In this document: piece by piece, positions 46,808 through 55,523 of the stretch | How the letters are laid out: each line of letters opens with the position of its first letter | Numbering within the stretch: the first letter of the stretch is position 1 | Source of the DNA: Armatimonadota bacterium | GTDB taxonomy: Bacteria; Armatimonadota; Chthonomonadetes; Chthonomonadales; Chthonomonadaceae | Reading direction: 5' to 3' | NCBI GenBank assembly: GCA_028871815.1 | Contig: JAGWMJ010000014.1 | Coordinates: 1-56,099 of the forward strand | DNA: 56,099 bases | The notes under the pieces: generated by a model | What the model saw: the letters and a program-made list of their open reading frames with translations, nothing else | Told to the model about the DNA's origin: nothing | The model's database searches: none | Translations under genes and position numbers: made by a program

Positions 46808-47261
46808 CGGCGTGGGCATACGCGTGCGGCAACTGCATCACGAGGAGGCCGGCCAGGCGGCCGCCATCGACGCCGAGTGTTTCGCGGTCCCTTGGTGCGC
46901 CGCCGTTTACTGTGCGGAGCTGCAGTTGAGCAGTCTGTGGCTCGGCGCGTACGACAACCAGGGTTTGATTGGCGTCGCCGGCTACCGGATCGAGCCGCCA
47001 AACGCGCATATTGTCCGTTTGGGAGTGCTCAAGGAGAAGCGACGACAGGGCGTGGGAGCGCTGCTCACTGAAAAGCTGGTGGTGGAAGCGCGCGCTCACG
47101 ACCTGATCCCTATGCTAGAAGTCCGTGAGACCAACCTGCCCGCGCTGGCGCTCTACCGCGCAGCCGGCTTCCGGATAGTGGGAAGCGTGCCGAACTACTA
47201 CACGAAGCCCCGGGAAAACGCCGCTATCCTGGAACTGAGAGATTGGGGAGGCGGCGCGTGA
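46788..47261 (+). CDS. rimI: Ribosomal-protein-alanine N-acetyltransferase RimI-like
   Basis: The 157-residue GNAT protein has the acetyl-CoA-binding RRQGVGALLTEKLV (motif A) and the LEVRETNLPALALYRAAGF motif typical of RimI. It acetylates protein N-termini. ATG at 46788 lies inside the end of the membrane-protein frame; a GTG just after that stop is possible. Its stop overlaps the tsaD start (GTGA). Confidence 0.88.
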   Translation: MQKLESDGVGIRVRQLHHEEAGQAAAIDAECFAVPWCAAVYCAELQLSSLWLGAYDNQGLIGVAGYRIEPPNAHIVRLGVLKEKRRQGVGALLTEKLVVEARAHDLIPMLEVRETNLPALALYRAAGFRIVGSVPNYYTKPRENAAILELRDWGGGA

Positions 47262-48268
47262 TCACGCTGGCGCTTGAGACGAGTTGCGACGAGACTTCGT
47301 GCGCGATCCTGCGCGGAAGCTCTCAGATCCTTTCAAATGTGATCGCCAGCCAGGCGGATTTGCACGCGCGGTTCGGCGGCGTCGTCCCCGAGGCGGCTTC
47401 GCGACGCCACGTGGAGCGCATGGTTCCGGTGATCCGGCTCGCCCTGACGAACGCGGGCATCGGGCTGCCGCAGGTGGACCTGATCGGCGTGACAAACCGG
47501 CCCGGACTCGCCGGGGCGCTCCTGACTGGCGTTACGGCAGCGAAAGCGCTCGCCTACGCACTGAAGCGGCCCATTGTCGCGGTACACCATCTGGAGGGTC
47601 ACATCTACTCGGCTCGTCTGGCAGAGCCGGAGATTGAGCCGCCCTTGCTGGCCCTGGTGGTCTCCGGCGGGCACACCCAACTTGTGCTGGTGGAGCGGCC
47701 TTTGGAGTACCGGCTTCTTGGCAGTACGCGGGACGATGCCGCTGGAGAGGCCTTTGACAAAGGCGCGCGCCTGCTCGGCCTGCCCTATCCCGGCGGACCT
47801 GCGCTGGCACAACTGGCTGAATCGGGAGAAGCTGCGGCCGCGCCGATGCCGCGCGCCTGGATGGGCGAATCCCTGGATTTCAGCTTCAGCGGCATCAAAA
47901 CTGCGCTCAGGAATGCTCTGGCAGATGGTCCGCTGAAACGCCCGGAAGACTACGCGGCTGGTTACCAGGCGGCGATCGTGGATGTTTTGTGCGTCAAGAC
48001 CATGCGGGCCGCCGAGATCACGGGCGTGCCGACGGTCTGCGTTGTCGGCGGCGTTGCAGCCAACGGACGCCTGCGCGCCGCTATCGGCACTGCGGCAAAG
48101 GCGCGCGGGCTGCGCCTTGTGGTACCGCCACCGGAGCTGTGTACCGATAACGCAGCCATGATCGCGGCCGCCGCTCACGCACGCTACCTGCTCCGCGGTG
48201 GCGACGCGATGGAGTTCGACACCATTCCCACCGAATCACTGGAATCGGCAGCATCGGTTCCGGCATGA
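47258..48268 (+). CDS. tsaD: tRNA threonylcarbamoyladenosine synthase subunit TsaD
   Basis: The 336-residue protein has the Kae1/TsaD motifs: ITLALETSCDETSCA at the start, metal-binding HHLEGHIYS, VVSGGHTQLV, and the GGVAANGRLR region. It completes t6A37 synthesis in ANN-decoding tRNAs; MtaB (31330) can add the methylthio group. GTG start after GGAGG, overlapping the rimI stop. No tsaB or tsaE is visible nearby. Confidence 0.95.
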   Translation: MITLALETSCDETSCAILRGSSQILSNVIASQADLHARFGGVVPEAASRRHVERMVPVIRLALTNAGIGLPQVDLIGVTNRPGLAGALLTGVTAAKALAYALKRPIVAVHHLEGHIYSARLAEPEIEPPLLALVVSGGHTQLVLVERPLEYRLLGSTRDDAAGEAFDKGARLLGLPYPGGPALAQLAESGEAAAAPMPRAWMGESLDFSFSGIKTALRNALADGPLKRPEDYAAGYQAAIVDVLCVKTMRAAEITGVPTVCVVGGVAANGRLRAAIGTAAKARGLRLVVPPPELCTDNAAMIAAAAHARYLLRGGDAMEFDTIPTESLESAASVPA

Positions 48269-48281
48269 CCAGGATCGCCGC

Positions 48282-48659
48282 CTATTCCAGATTCATCGCG
48301 TTTCCCAGTATCGTGACGAGCTGACCAAGCAGCTCGGCCCGACGGAATGGCTTGAGGATCACCGCCCGTACATTCGTTGGAACGTCCGCGGTAATCTTGT
48401 GGCCGGTCAGCAGGATCACAGGTATGGGAGGCGAGAGCGCTCCGGCCACGGCCGTAACGGCCATGCCATCTACAACCGGCATAGAGAGGTCGGCTATCAC
48501 AATGTCCGGGCGAGGCGGCGCCCCGAGCAGCGAGCAGGCTGCGGACCCGGTATCCACCGTGCTCACCGTCACGCCGGTTCCGGCCAGGATCCGTCGAATC
48601 AACTCGAGCATCAGCGGCTCGTCATCCACCACCAGTACATGCGGAGGCGTGGGGCTCAT
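48282..48659 (-). CDS. Single-domain response regulator (CheY-like)
   Basis: The 125-residue protein is a lone receiver domain: acidic pair D12-D13 (VVDDEP), phospho-acceptor D57 (IADLSMP), the switch Thr in LLTGH and Lys in LKPF. It has no output domain and no kinase neighbour, so its signalling partner is unknown. Convergent with tsaD. Confidence 0.9.
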   Translation of the reverse strand: MSPTPPHVLVVDDEPLMLELIRRILAGTGVTVSTVDTGSAACSLLGAPPRPDIVIADLSMPVVDGMAVTAVAGALSPPIPVILLTGHKITADVPTNVRAVILKPFRRAELLGQLVTILGNAMNLE

Positions 48660-48819
48660 CGTGATTCGTTCCGCGTCGTTCTCAAGGCCCTACGAACAGA
48701 GCCACCGGTTCCACCAGCCATTTGTCGGCGCCGAACGGCGGAAGCAGGATACCGGGCGTCGGAACTGCGATTCTACCTGTTGAAGGACAAACAACTGGAC
48801 CAGAGAGGACCCGGCCACC

Positions 48820-51495
48820 GTGCGTAAACTGCTCTCCATGGACGGCGCCTGGAACTTCAGCTTCAACGGGCGCCATCAGGGCGCTGCACAGGTGCCGGGC
48901 GCCTGGGAGGCCAGCTTTCCGGCGCTCCGCGGAAAGGCGGGTTGCGGCCGATATGCGCGCGTCTTCCCTCGCCCGGAATTGCCGCCGGGCCATAGTCTGT
49001 GGCTGAAGTTCGGCGCGGCCGACCATACGGCGTTCGTCACGGTGGATGGCGAACCGCTGCTGCGGCACGAAGGCGGGTACACGCCTTTTGAGGTTCGGGC
49101 GCCCGCATCCGCCGCCGGGACTATCGATGTGGTTGTTGATGTGTACGACGCGGCGCCTGGCGAGGATGTGCTTCTTCCGGACGGCGACACATTGTCATTT
49201 GCGGAGATTCCGCACGGTAAGCAGAGTTGGTACGGTACGGTTGGTGGTTTGTGGCAAGGCGTCGAGATGGAGATCCGACCGGATCTGCACATCTCACACC
49301 TCAGCGCTCGTGGCGACTGGGCGAGTGCGTCGGCTCAGGTGGATGTGCAGATCGCCGAGGATTGGAGCGGAATACCGCCGGATTGCTCCGTGGAGATTGC
49401 TATCTTCACACCGGACGGAAGCGAGGCTGCGCGCGCTGAGGTGGCGGCAGCGCCGACCATCAGCCTGGAGCTGGACTCAGGTTCCGTCGCGCCATGGTCG
49501 CCGGATCACCCGGCGCTCTACAGGTGCCGCACAGTGCTGCGCCGCGGATCTGAGCAGGCGGATGAACAGGATCAGCGGTTCGGTTTCCGTACCATCACCC
49601 GAAGCGGCGGCGAGTTCCTGCTGAATGGAGAGCCGCTGATCCTTCGAGGTGCGCTGGACCAGGCGTTCTATCCGGTGACGCTCATCACCGAACCGCCGGA
49701 TACCGTGCTCCGCGATCAATTCGCCAAGGCGAAGGCGTTGGGCCTGAACCTGTTGCGATGCCACATCAAGATCCCCGATCCCCGGTACCTGGATCTCTGC
49801 GACGAGATGGGACTTCTGGTTTGGTACGAACTGCCGAACGGTGACCGGCTTACCGAAACGTTTCGGAGACGCGCGGCCGACCTTTTCGACGCCGCCAGGC
49901 GCAGGGATGCTCACCACCCTTGCATTATCGCGTGGACCGTCATCAATGAGGCCTGGGGCATCGACCTCGCCGACGGCGAACAGCGCGACTGGCTGGCCGG
50001 CGAGGTAACGCGCCTGAGGCGAATCGCACCGGACTGGATGGTTGTAGACAACTCGGCGTGTGGAGATAACTTCCACGTCGTGACCGATATCTGCGACTAT
50101 CACGCCTATTTCAATATTCCAGATGCGACGGCTGCGTTTGAAAAACTGCTGGCGGCCGCCGCCGAGCCGGATGCTCCCTGGTGGTCGCCGTTCGGCGATG
50201 CGCGCAAGAGTGGAGATGAGCCGCTCTTGCTCTCGGAGTTTGGCAACTGGGGTCTGCCGTCGCTGAGGGCGGTGTACGCTGCGGAGGGACCGTCGCCATG
50301 GTGGATGGAGACCGGAGACGGCGCGACGCATCCCGGCGGGATGGAAGCGCGATTCGAACAGCAGGGCCTGGCGGCGATATTCGGCGACGTCGAAGGATTG
50401 GCGAAAGCCAGCCAGTACCACGAGTGGATCGCACTGAAGTATCAGATTGAGCGGCTTCGGCGACACCCGCGAATTCGCGGCTATGTGATCACCGAGTTCA
50501 CGGACGTACAGTGGGAAGCCAACGGCCTGATGGACTTCTCGCGAAATCACAAGTGCTTCTCCCAGGATCTGGCGGATATCCAGGGCGAGTATCTTGTCGC
50601 CGTTGACGGTCTGCGGAACACGTGGCGCGGCCAGCAGTGTCAGGCCGTGGTCTACGCGTCGTGCTGCGCGCCGCGGCTGCCGGAAGGCTCAACCCTCCGC
50701 TGGATCGTGGAAGAGCGCCCTGAGCTCACCGGCACCGTGCCCACAGCCGCGATGACTCCGGCCTACCCGGCAGCCGCCAGTTCCTGCTTCTGGGCGCCAA
50801 TTGAATTCGATACCTCCAGCCTCCAGACCACCAATCGCGTCTGGCTGCGCCTGGAGCTTCTGGACGGAGCGAATCGACGGCTCGCTCGCAATCGGGACCC
50901 ACTTCTGGTGGTGGCGCAGGCTGACCGGCAAGAGCCAGGTGTCTTCGCCACAATAGAAGCGGCCGGTTTAAACGCTGAGGCTTTTACAAGCCACATGCAG
51001 CCTGTGGGTATTGGCACCGCGCCGGCGCTACATGCTGTTGAGGTGCTGATCGCCGACCGGATCACGCCGGAACTGCTCGATCGGGTTCGAGCAGGCGCTC
51101 GGGCAGTCGTCTGCCTTGCTCAGCAGGGACAGGACTCCCTGCCTGAAGGCATCACGCACCACTCGCGTGACGAGCGTGGCTGGTGGGGCGACTGGTGCGG
51201 ATCCCTCTCATGGCTGCGGCCCGGGGCTTTTCCCTCGCAACCACCGTCAATGACGTGCGGTATGGAGTGGAGCGGCGTGACGCCACATACCGTGTTCACC
51301 GGCTTTACGCCCGAGGAGACGCTGGCCGGCATATTCGTCGGCTGGATTCACAACCCGGCAGCTGTCACAGGTCGTCGCAAGCTGGATGCCGGCACGCTTG
51401 TGCTCACCACGTTCCGGCTGCTTCCCGCGCTGGAGAACGATCCCATTGCAGCGCTCGTACTGCGCGACTTGATAATAGCGGCCGCGAGCAGCTGA
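48820..51495 (+). CDS. Glycoside hydrolase family 2 enzyme
   Basis: The 891-residue protein has a jelly-roll sugar-binding domain (about 10-160), an immunoglobulin-like domain and a TIM barrel. The catalytic acid/base is Glu377 (VINEAWG) and the probable nucleophile Glu473 (LLSEFGNWG). A further beta domain follows. The family includes beta-galactosidases, glucuronidases and mannosidases; the substrate cannot be fixed. No signal peptide, so it likely works on imported glycans. GTG start after GAGAGGA. Confidence 0.9.
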   Translation: MRKLLSMDGAWNFSFNGRHQGAAQVPGAWEASFPALRGKAGCGRYARVFPRPELPPGHSLWLKFGAADHTAFVTVDGEPLLRHEGGYTPFEVRAPASAAGTIDVVVDVYDAAPGEDVLLPDGDTLSFAEIPHGKQSWYGTVGGLWQGVEMEIRPDLHISHLSARGDWASASAQVDVQIAEDWSGIPPDCSVEIAIFTPDGSEAARAEVAAAPTISLELDSGSVAPWSPDHPALYRCRTVLRRGSEQADEQDQRFGFRTITRSGGEFLLNGEPLILRGALDQAFYPVTLITEPPDTVLRDQFAKAKALGLNLLRCHIKIPDPRYLDLCDEMGLLVWYELPNGDRLTETFRRRAADLFDAARRRDAHHPCIIAWTVINEAWGIDLADGEQRDWLAGEVTRLRRIAPDWMVVDNSACGDNFHVVTDICDYHAYFNIPDATAAFEKLLAAAAEPDAPWWSPFGDARKSGDEPLLLSEFGNWGLPSLRAVYAAEGPSPWWMETGDGATHPGGMEARFEQQGLAAIFGDVEGLAKASQYHEWIALKYQIERLRRHPRIRGYVITEFTDVQWEANGLMDFSRNHKCFSQDLADIQGEYLVAVDGLRNTWRGQQCQAVVYASCCAPRLPEGSTLRWIVEERPELTGTVPTAAMTPAYPAAASSCFWAPIEFDTSSLQTTNRVWLRLELLDGANRRLARNRDPLLVVAQADRQEPGVFATIEAAGLNAEAFTSHMQPVGIGTAPALHAVEVLIADRITPELLDRVRAGARAVVCLAQQGQDSLPEGITHHSRDERGWWGDWCGSLSWLRPGAFPSQPPSMTCGMEWSGVTPHTVFTGFTPEETLAGIFVGWIHNPAAVTGRRKLDAGTLVLTTFRLLPALENDPIAALVLRDLIIAAASS

Positions 51496-51886
51496 CCGGC
51501 AGCGCACGGAGATGCGGCGAGTCGTTACGCGCGACTTGCGGAAGCTGAGCCTGCCGATACCTCTGATCGTGCCCGCTGACGATAGGCGGCAACGCTATCG
51601 CGAACCGGCAGTGCCGTTACCCCCGCGCGCCGGCTGCGTCACCACGCCCCTCAAACACTGTTGTTCTGAGCGATGCGGGGCTTGCCGGCCGCGCGGTCCT
51701 GGCAGAGTTCCCGCATCCGCATCGGTATTCGGGCGGCGACGGTCTGCTGAAGGTGTTTGCCCGCGCTTTGTAGGCGTGGCGTTCGCCGGGCCCGCCGCGC
51801 TGATATTGGCGCCCATCCTCGCGACCTGCCCACTTCGGCCCACCTGATGTTGCAGCGGTGCTGCGGCCGCGCCGTTTGGCCGCCCC
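51496..51886. other. Gap before the first Rhs-core copy
   Basis: No protein family was recognised. The Rhs frame reading into the repeat is closed by a TGA at about 51845, with no ATG after it. An Rhs N-terminal region is therefore absent. Confidence 0.4.
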
Positions 51887-52114
51887 GACCCGGTTGCCTT
51901 TGACGGCCAGTTTGGGTGCTACACCGACTGGCTGGTGACGGCCAAGACCGGCCCCACGGGCAATGGCCCGATTCTTCAGTCGCCCTTCCCCGCGCTCATC
52001 CTCTGCGGCCTCCGCTACTACGACCCCGCAAACGGCATCTGGCTCACCCGTGATCCCACGCTGTGGGACGGCGGCATAAACCTCTACGAGTATTGCGGCG
52101 ATGACCCGGTTAAT
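51887..52114 (+). repeat. Rhs-core direct repeat, copy 1
   Basis: About 228 bp, nearly identical to 54621-54848. It encodes the Rhs core end: DPVAFDGQFGCYTDWLV, GLRYYDPANGIWLTRDP, NLYEYCGDDPVN. Confidence 0.9.
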
Positions 52115-52747
52115 ATGGTGGATCCGGATGGGACGCAGGCGCTTGGACAAAAGGCGGCCCAAGCGGCGGCGGAGGAGGAGGCTCGCGCCGCGATAGCTGC
52201 CGCGAGGGCCGCGGCGGCGACGGAGGGAGAGACAGCCGCGACTGAGGCGGTTGGCGAGACTGCAGCAGGTGAGCTGGCTGTCGACGCGATACCGGGTATC
52301 GGCGAGGCGGCGGCGGCCGCAGAAGGCGTAGTGTGGGTGGCCAAGGCGGGCTGCCACATATACGAGGCGCACCTCACTGCCGAACAGGCGGTACTTGCGG
52401 AACCCGAACTCGCGTATTACAGAGCGCGCGCCAAGGACCTGCAGCATTACCATCACCTGCTGCCGCAGAGGTTTAGGGCATGGTTCGGCAGGCGGGGAAT
52501 AGCCGATATCGACGCCTATTGTGTGCGCATTCCGGCCACCACCCATCAGCGTGCTATTCATGGTACGCTCGGCAAGCACGGGTGCCTGGCATTTCCGGAA
52601 GAGGACTGGAACGAGGCGTGGGGCACCTTCATTGGCGCACATGAAGTGGCCACCAAGGCCATGATCCTCAACCGCATGCGAGCGATGATGCGTGATTATC
52701 ACATCTGGACGCGAGCGATTGTGCGGTACCCGCGAAAACTACGATGA
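51935..52747 (+). CDS. Orphan Rhs tip with SitA6/DUF2380-like toxin domain
   Basis: The 270-codon frame starts at a GTG inside the Rhs core repeat. After DPVNMVDPDG comes an Ala/Glu-rich linker. Then follows a C-terminal domain with HHLLPQRFRAWFGRRGIADID, THQRAIHG and a downstream EEDWNEAWGTFI segment. That pattern matches myxobacterial SitA6/DUF2380 lipoprotein toxins. There is no signal peptide and the N-terminal Rhs shell is missing, so this looks like a displaced tip, possibly a recombination donor. Eighteen bases separate it from the likely immunity gene. The toxic activity is inferred. Confidence 0.72.
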   Translation: MTAKTGPTGNGPILQSPFPALILCGLRYYDPANGIWLTRDPTLWDGGINLYEYCGDDPVNMVDPDGTQALGQKAAQAAAEEEARAAIAAARAAAATEGETAATEAVGETAAGELAVDAIPGIGEAAAAAEGVVWVAKAGCHIYEAHLTAEQAVLAEPELAYYRARAKDLQHYHHLLPQRFRAWFGRRGIADIDAYCVRIPATTHQRAIHGTLGKHGCLAFPEEDWNEAWGTFIGAHEVATKAMILNRMRAMMRDYHIWTRAIVRYPRKLR

Positions 52748-52765
52748 CACTATCGGGAGTATCGA

Positions 52766-53509
52766 ATGTTCTACCGAATGCGAGAGCCGGAGTACGCGAG
52801 CGAAGCTGCCGCGATGCGGTTCAATCCGGCCGATTTCGCGGAACAGGGCGTACGGCTGCCCGGGGTCATGTGTCCGGCCTGCGGCGAATGGTGGGGCGGG
52901 CGCGAGCGTCAAGACCTGTGGGTGGCGGCTGGAAAAGCCTCCGTCGGCAACTGGCCAGCGGTGCTCCCCTTGGCGGGCTGGCCGGTGTTTTGTGACAAAC
53001 TTCGAGCAAAATTAGGGGCGCCTGCTTCAGTTCAATTTGAGCCGGGCGATTACCTATCCCCCCCAAGGATCATGATCACGGGGTCCCAGGTGTCCGACGT
53101 CATGCACATCTTTGGCGTGCTAACCCTGATCCGCGGTCGCGTGACGCAGGCCCTCGCTCGGGCGGGCATTACTGGGTATGCCGCGCCTCGACTGCACGCG
53201 GTGGCGTCAGGGCGCGCGGCCAAGGTGCCCGATGACGGCATCCACGCCCTGCTCGTGCACGGCGCGGCGTGGCGAGTGGGACAATCCGAGGCCACGGTTA
53301 CCGATTGCTCGTTGTGCGGACGCAGGTGGTTTCCGGATCAATTCGATCTCACGGTCGACACGTCACGTTGGGACGGGTCTGACCTTTTCACCCTTGACCG
53401 CACCAGTAGTGTCGTGATGGCGACCGCGCGCGTGAAGGACCTATTCGATCGCATGGCATTCACCAACATCGTGTTTATGCCGGTGCCGGACTCGCCACGG
53501 TTTGGTTAG
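52766..53509 (+). CDS. SitI6-like double-CxxC immunity protein
   Basis: The 247-residue protein has two CxxCG motifs, CPACGEWWGG (about residues 32-41) and CSLCGRRWF (about 191-199). This spacing marks the myxobacterial double-CXXCG (TIGR02264/SitI6) family that protects against SitA6 toxins. Its place directly after a SitA6-like toxin domain fits a toxin-immunity pair. The Cys pairs probably bind zinc. Assignment is by motif and context. Confidence 0.75.
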   Translation: MFYRMREPEYASEAAAMRFNPADFAEQGVRLPGVMCPACGEWWGGRERQDLWVAAGKASVGNWPAVLPLAGWPVFCDKLRAKLGAPASVQFEPGDYLSPPRIMITGSQVSDVMHIFGVLTLIRGRVTQALARAGITGYAAPRLHAVASGRAAKVPDDGIHALLVHGAAWRVGQSEATVTDCSLCGRRWFPDQFDLTVDTSRWDGSDLFTLDRTSSVVMATARVKDLFDRMAFTNIVFMPVPDSPRFG

Positions 53510-53566
53510 CGCCTGCGCCGGAAGCGCGTACGGAATAAAGCGGTAGTCGTTGTACAAACATCTGCA

Positions 53567-54382
53567 GTGCATGCTCGGATGCCGGCACCGAGCGTGCTTT
53601 GGCGAATGGCCAGCTTGTTCCTTTACATTAGCATACCGGCCATCTCGTTTTGCATCGGCTACAGGCGACATTGGAATTGGAGGCTGGCCACGGACGTGCA
53701 GGCGAACGCTGTCCGGGATGCCGTGGTGGCGCTGGGCCGTGGCGCGGATCCCAATTGCAGAGCGTTGTCCGGGCGCGGAACGTTCTTCGGCTACCTTTTC
53801 GATTGCCTTCTCGATCAGCGGTTTCGCGCACAGCGGGATGTGCGGAACGTTGTGTGCTGGGATGAGAGTGCGGGGATAACGCGCGTGCTCCTGAACGACG
53901 GAGCGGACATGCCGCTGCACTGCCACGACCGAAACGGCTACACACCGCTGGAGGCCGCCACCGGAAACGAGGTTAACACCATGTCTGGACCGGCGGTCGC
54001 CCTGGAACTGATGTCGCACATGGCCCATCCAGCGGCCGCCGACCCGCTGGCCTGGTACTTTGCACTCACGACGGATCCTTCGGTTGCCGCGCTCTTCGTG
54101 GCACACGGCGCCGATCCGAACGCACCCGTCTTCGGCAAGAGCCCGCTTGCGTGGGCGGCCGAGAACTGCATGCCCTCAACGGTCGCGCTTTTGTTACGCA
54201 AAGGCGCCGATCCCACGGCGCATGATGCCGGCGGCGTGGAGGTGCTCGAAGGCCTGACGCGCTATGACGGCGACCGATCGTCCGCGCAGTACACGGCTAC
54301 GCGCCGGATTATCCTGGCTGCTATCGAAGCTCGGTTGCTGCGGGACACGTCTCCGGGCGCCCCTCCCGGCCAGCATAAGTAA
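53567..54382 (+). CDS. Ankyrin-repeat protein with one N-terminal membrane segment
   Basis: The 271-residue product has one hydrophobic segment near residues 16-31 (ASLFLYISIPAISFCI). At least three ankyrin-like repeats follow (VLLNDGADMPLHCHDRNGYTPLEAAT; FVAHGADPNAPVFGKSPLAWAAE; LLLRKGADPTAHDAGG). It lies between two toxin modules, where ankyrin proteins commonly serve as immunity factors. No toxin partner is proven. The true start may be the ATG at 53579. Confidence 0.7.
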   Translation: MHARMPAPSVLWRMASLFLYISIPAISFCIGYRRHWNWRLATDVQANAVRDAVVALGRGADPNCRALSGRGTFFGYLFDCLLDQRFRAQRDVRNVVCWDESAGITRVLLNDGADMPLHCHDRNGYTPLEAATGNEVNTMSGPAVALELMSHMAHPAAADPLAWYFALTTDPSVAALFVAHGADPNAPVFGKSPLAWAAENCMPSTVALLLRKGADPTAHDAGGVEVLEGLTRYDGDRSSAQYTATRRIILAAIEARLLRDTSPGAPPGQHK

Positions 54383-54560
54383 GATGCACAACGTGCAATG
54401 AAGCGAGCTCGGGTTAACGCTCGCCGCGCACACAGGACCGCCCCCCGGCTTCCGCCCGGCGTCTCCACGCGCTCGCCACGCCTACGTGTCGCGCTAAATA
54501 ACCCCCGGCATACTGAGGCTGCGCCGGTTTGACCGCCGCATCAGGGCGCCTACAAGGCCT

Positions 54561-55472
54561 TTGGTGCGGTTACAGATATCGTCTCAAACGCTCGTGGGAT
54601 TCCCGCAGCCTCAGGACAGCGATCCTGTTGCCTTTGACGGCCAGTTTGGGTGTTACACCGACTGGCTGGTGACGGGCCAGGCCGGCCCCACCCGCAACGG
54701 CCCGATTCTTCAGTCGCCCTTCCCCGCTCTCATCCTCTGCGGCCTCCGCTACTACGACCCCGCAAACGGCATCTGGCTCACCCGTGATCCCACGCTGTGG
54801 GATGGCGGCATAAACCTCTACGAGTACTGCGGCGATGACCCGGTCAATGCGTTTGACCCGCTGGGGCTCGGGCCGCGGTGGACGATCTGGGGTTTCGAAT
54901 TCACCCCACACGTTATTTTGGAGGGCATCAAGACAGGGCTTGCCGCTACCGCCCACGCGCTGAGCTTCGGCCACTATACAAACCGGCACTACGCGCACCA
55001 ATCAGGCTACGGCGGTTCCGTGGTTCTTGCCACAATCGGCCGGGAAGCCGCGCTCTGGGCTCTGCAAGACAAGGCGTTTGAAGCCGCCGGTGCAGCGATC
55101 AATGCAGCCCGGGCGGCACGCGCCGAGCGGTTGGCCGAGGCCGGCCTCACCGGCATGGAGCGTGTGCGCTGGCTGGGCCAAGTTGGCGAGGCCGCAGCGG
55201 GTATTGTGAAGAATACCGAGCGGATCATACCGCCCCGCGGCGGCTACCGTATTCCTGATGAATTGGACCGAATCGCGTCCGTGATCGGAGAAGTCAAGAA
55301 TGTCAAGAGCCTGAGCTACACGAAACAACTGCAAGACTACTATGCCTGGGCGGCGGCGAACAAATACGCTCTCCGCCTGTACATTCGCGCCGGCAAGGGC
55401 ACGGTTCTGTCGCCCGCCCTTCAAGCTATGGAGCGTGCCGGGGAGATCGTGGTGCGCCGCGTCATTCCCTGA
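54561..55472 (+). CDS. Orphan Rhs tip with Tox-REase-7-like nuclease domain
   Basis: The 303-codon frame contains the Rhs core segment (identical in arrangement to copy 1) up to DPVNAFDPLGLGP, then a helical linker. The C-terminal ~80 residues read YRIPDELDRIASVIGEVKNV, LSYTKQLQDYYAWAAANKY and LRLYIRAGKGTVLS. The IPD plus EVK pattern is the PD-(D/E)xK core of Tox-REase-7, a predicted DNase. The Rhs shell is again absent. The gene is followed 51 bases later by a HEAT-repeat gene, a usual immunity type. Confidence 0.75.
   Translation: MVRLQISSQTLVGFPQPQDSDPVAFDGQFGCYTDWLVTGQAGPTRNGPILQSPFPALILCGLRYYDPANGIWLTRDPTLWDGGINLYEYCGDDPVNAFDPLGLGPRWTIWGFEFTPHVILEGIKTGLAATAHALSFGHYTNRHYAHQSGYGGSVVLATIGREAALWALQDKAFEAAGAAINAARAARAERLAEAGLTGMERVRWLGQVGEAAAGIVKNTERIIPPRGGYRIPDELDRIASVIGEVKNVKSLSYTKQLQDYYAWAAANKYALRLYIRAGKGTVLSPALQAMERAGEIVVRRVIP
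54621..54848 (+). repeat. Rhs-core direct repeat, copy 2
   Basis: Near-identical partner of 51887-52114. The tips differ completely after DPVN, which marks the boundary of the exchangeable toxin region. Confidence 0.9.
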
Positions 55473-55523
55473 CCGGAGGCGGACCGGCCACAAATCGACC
55501 CGCCGCCCAACAGGAGCCACCGA

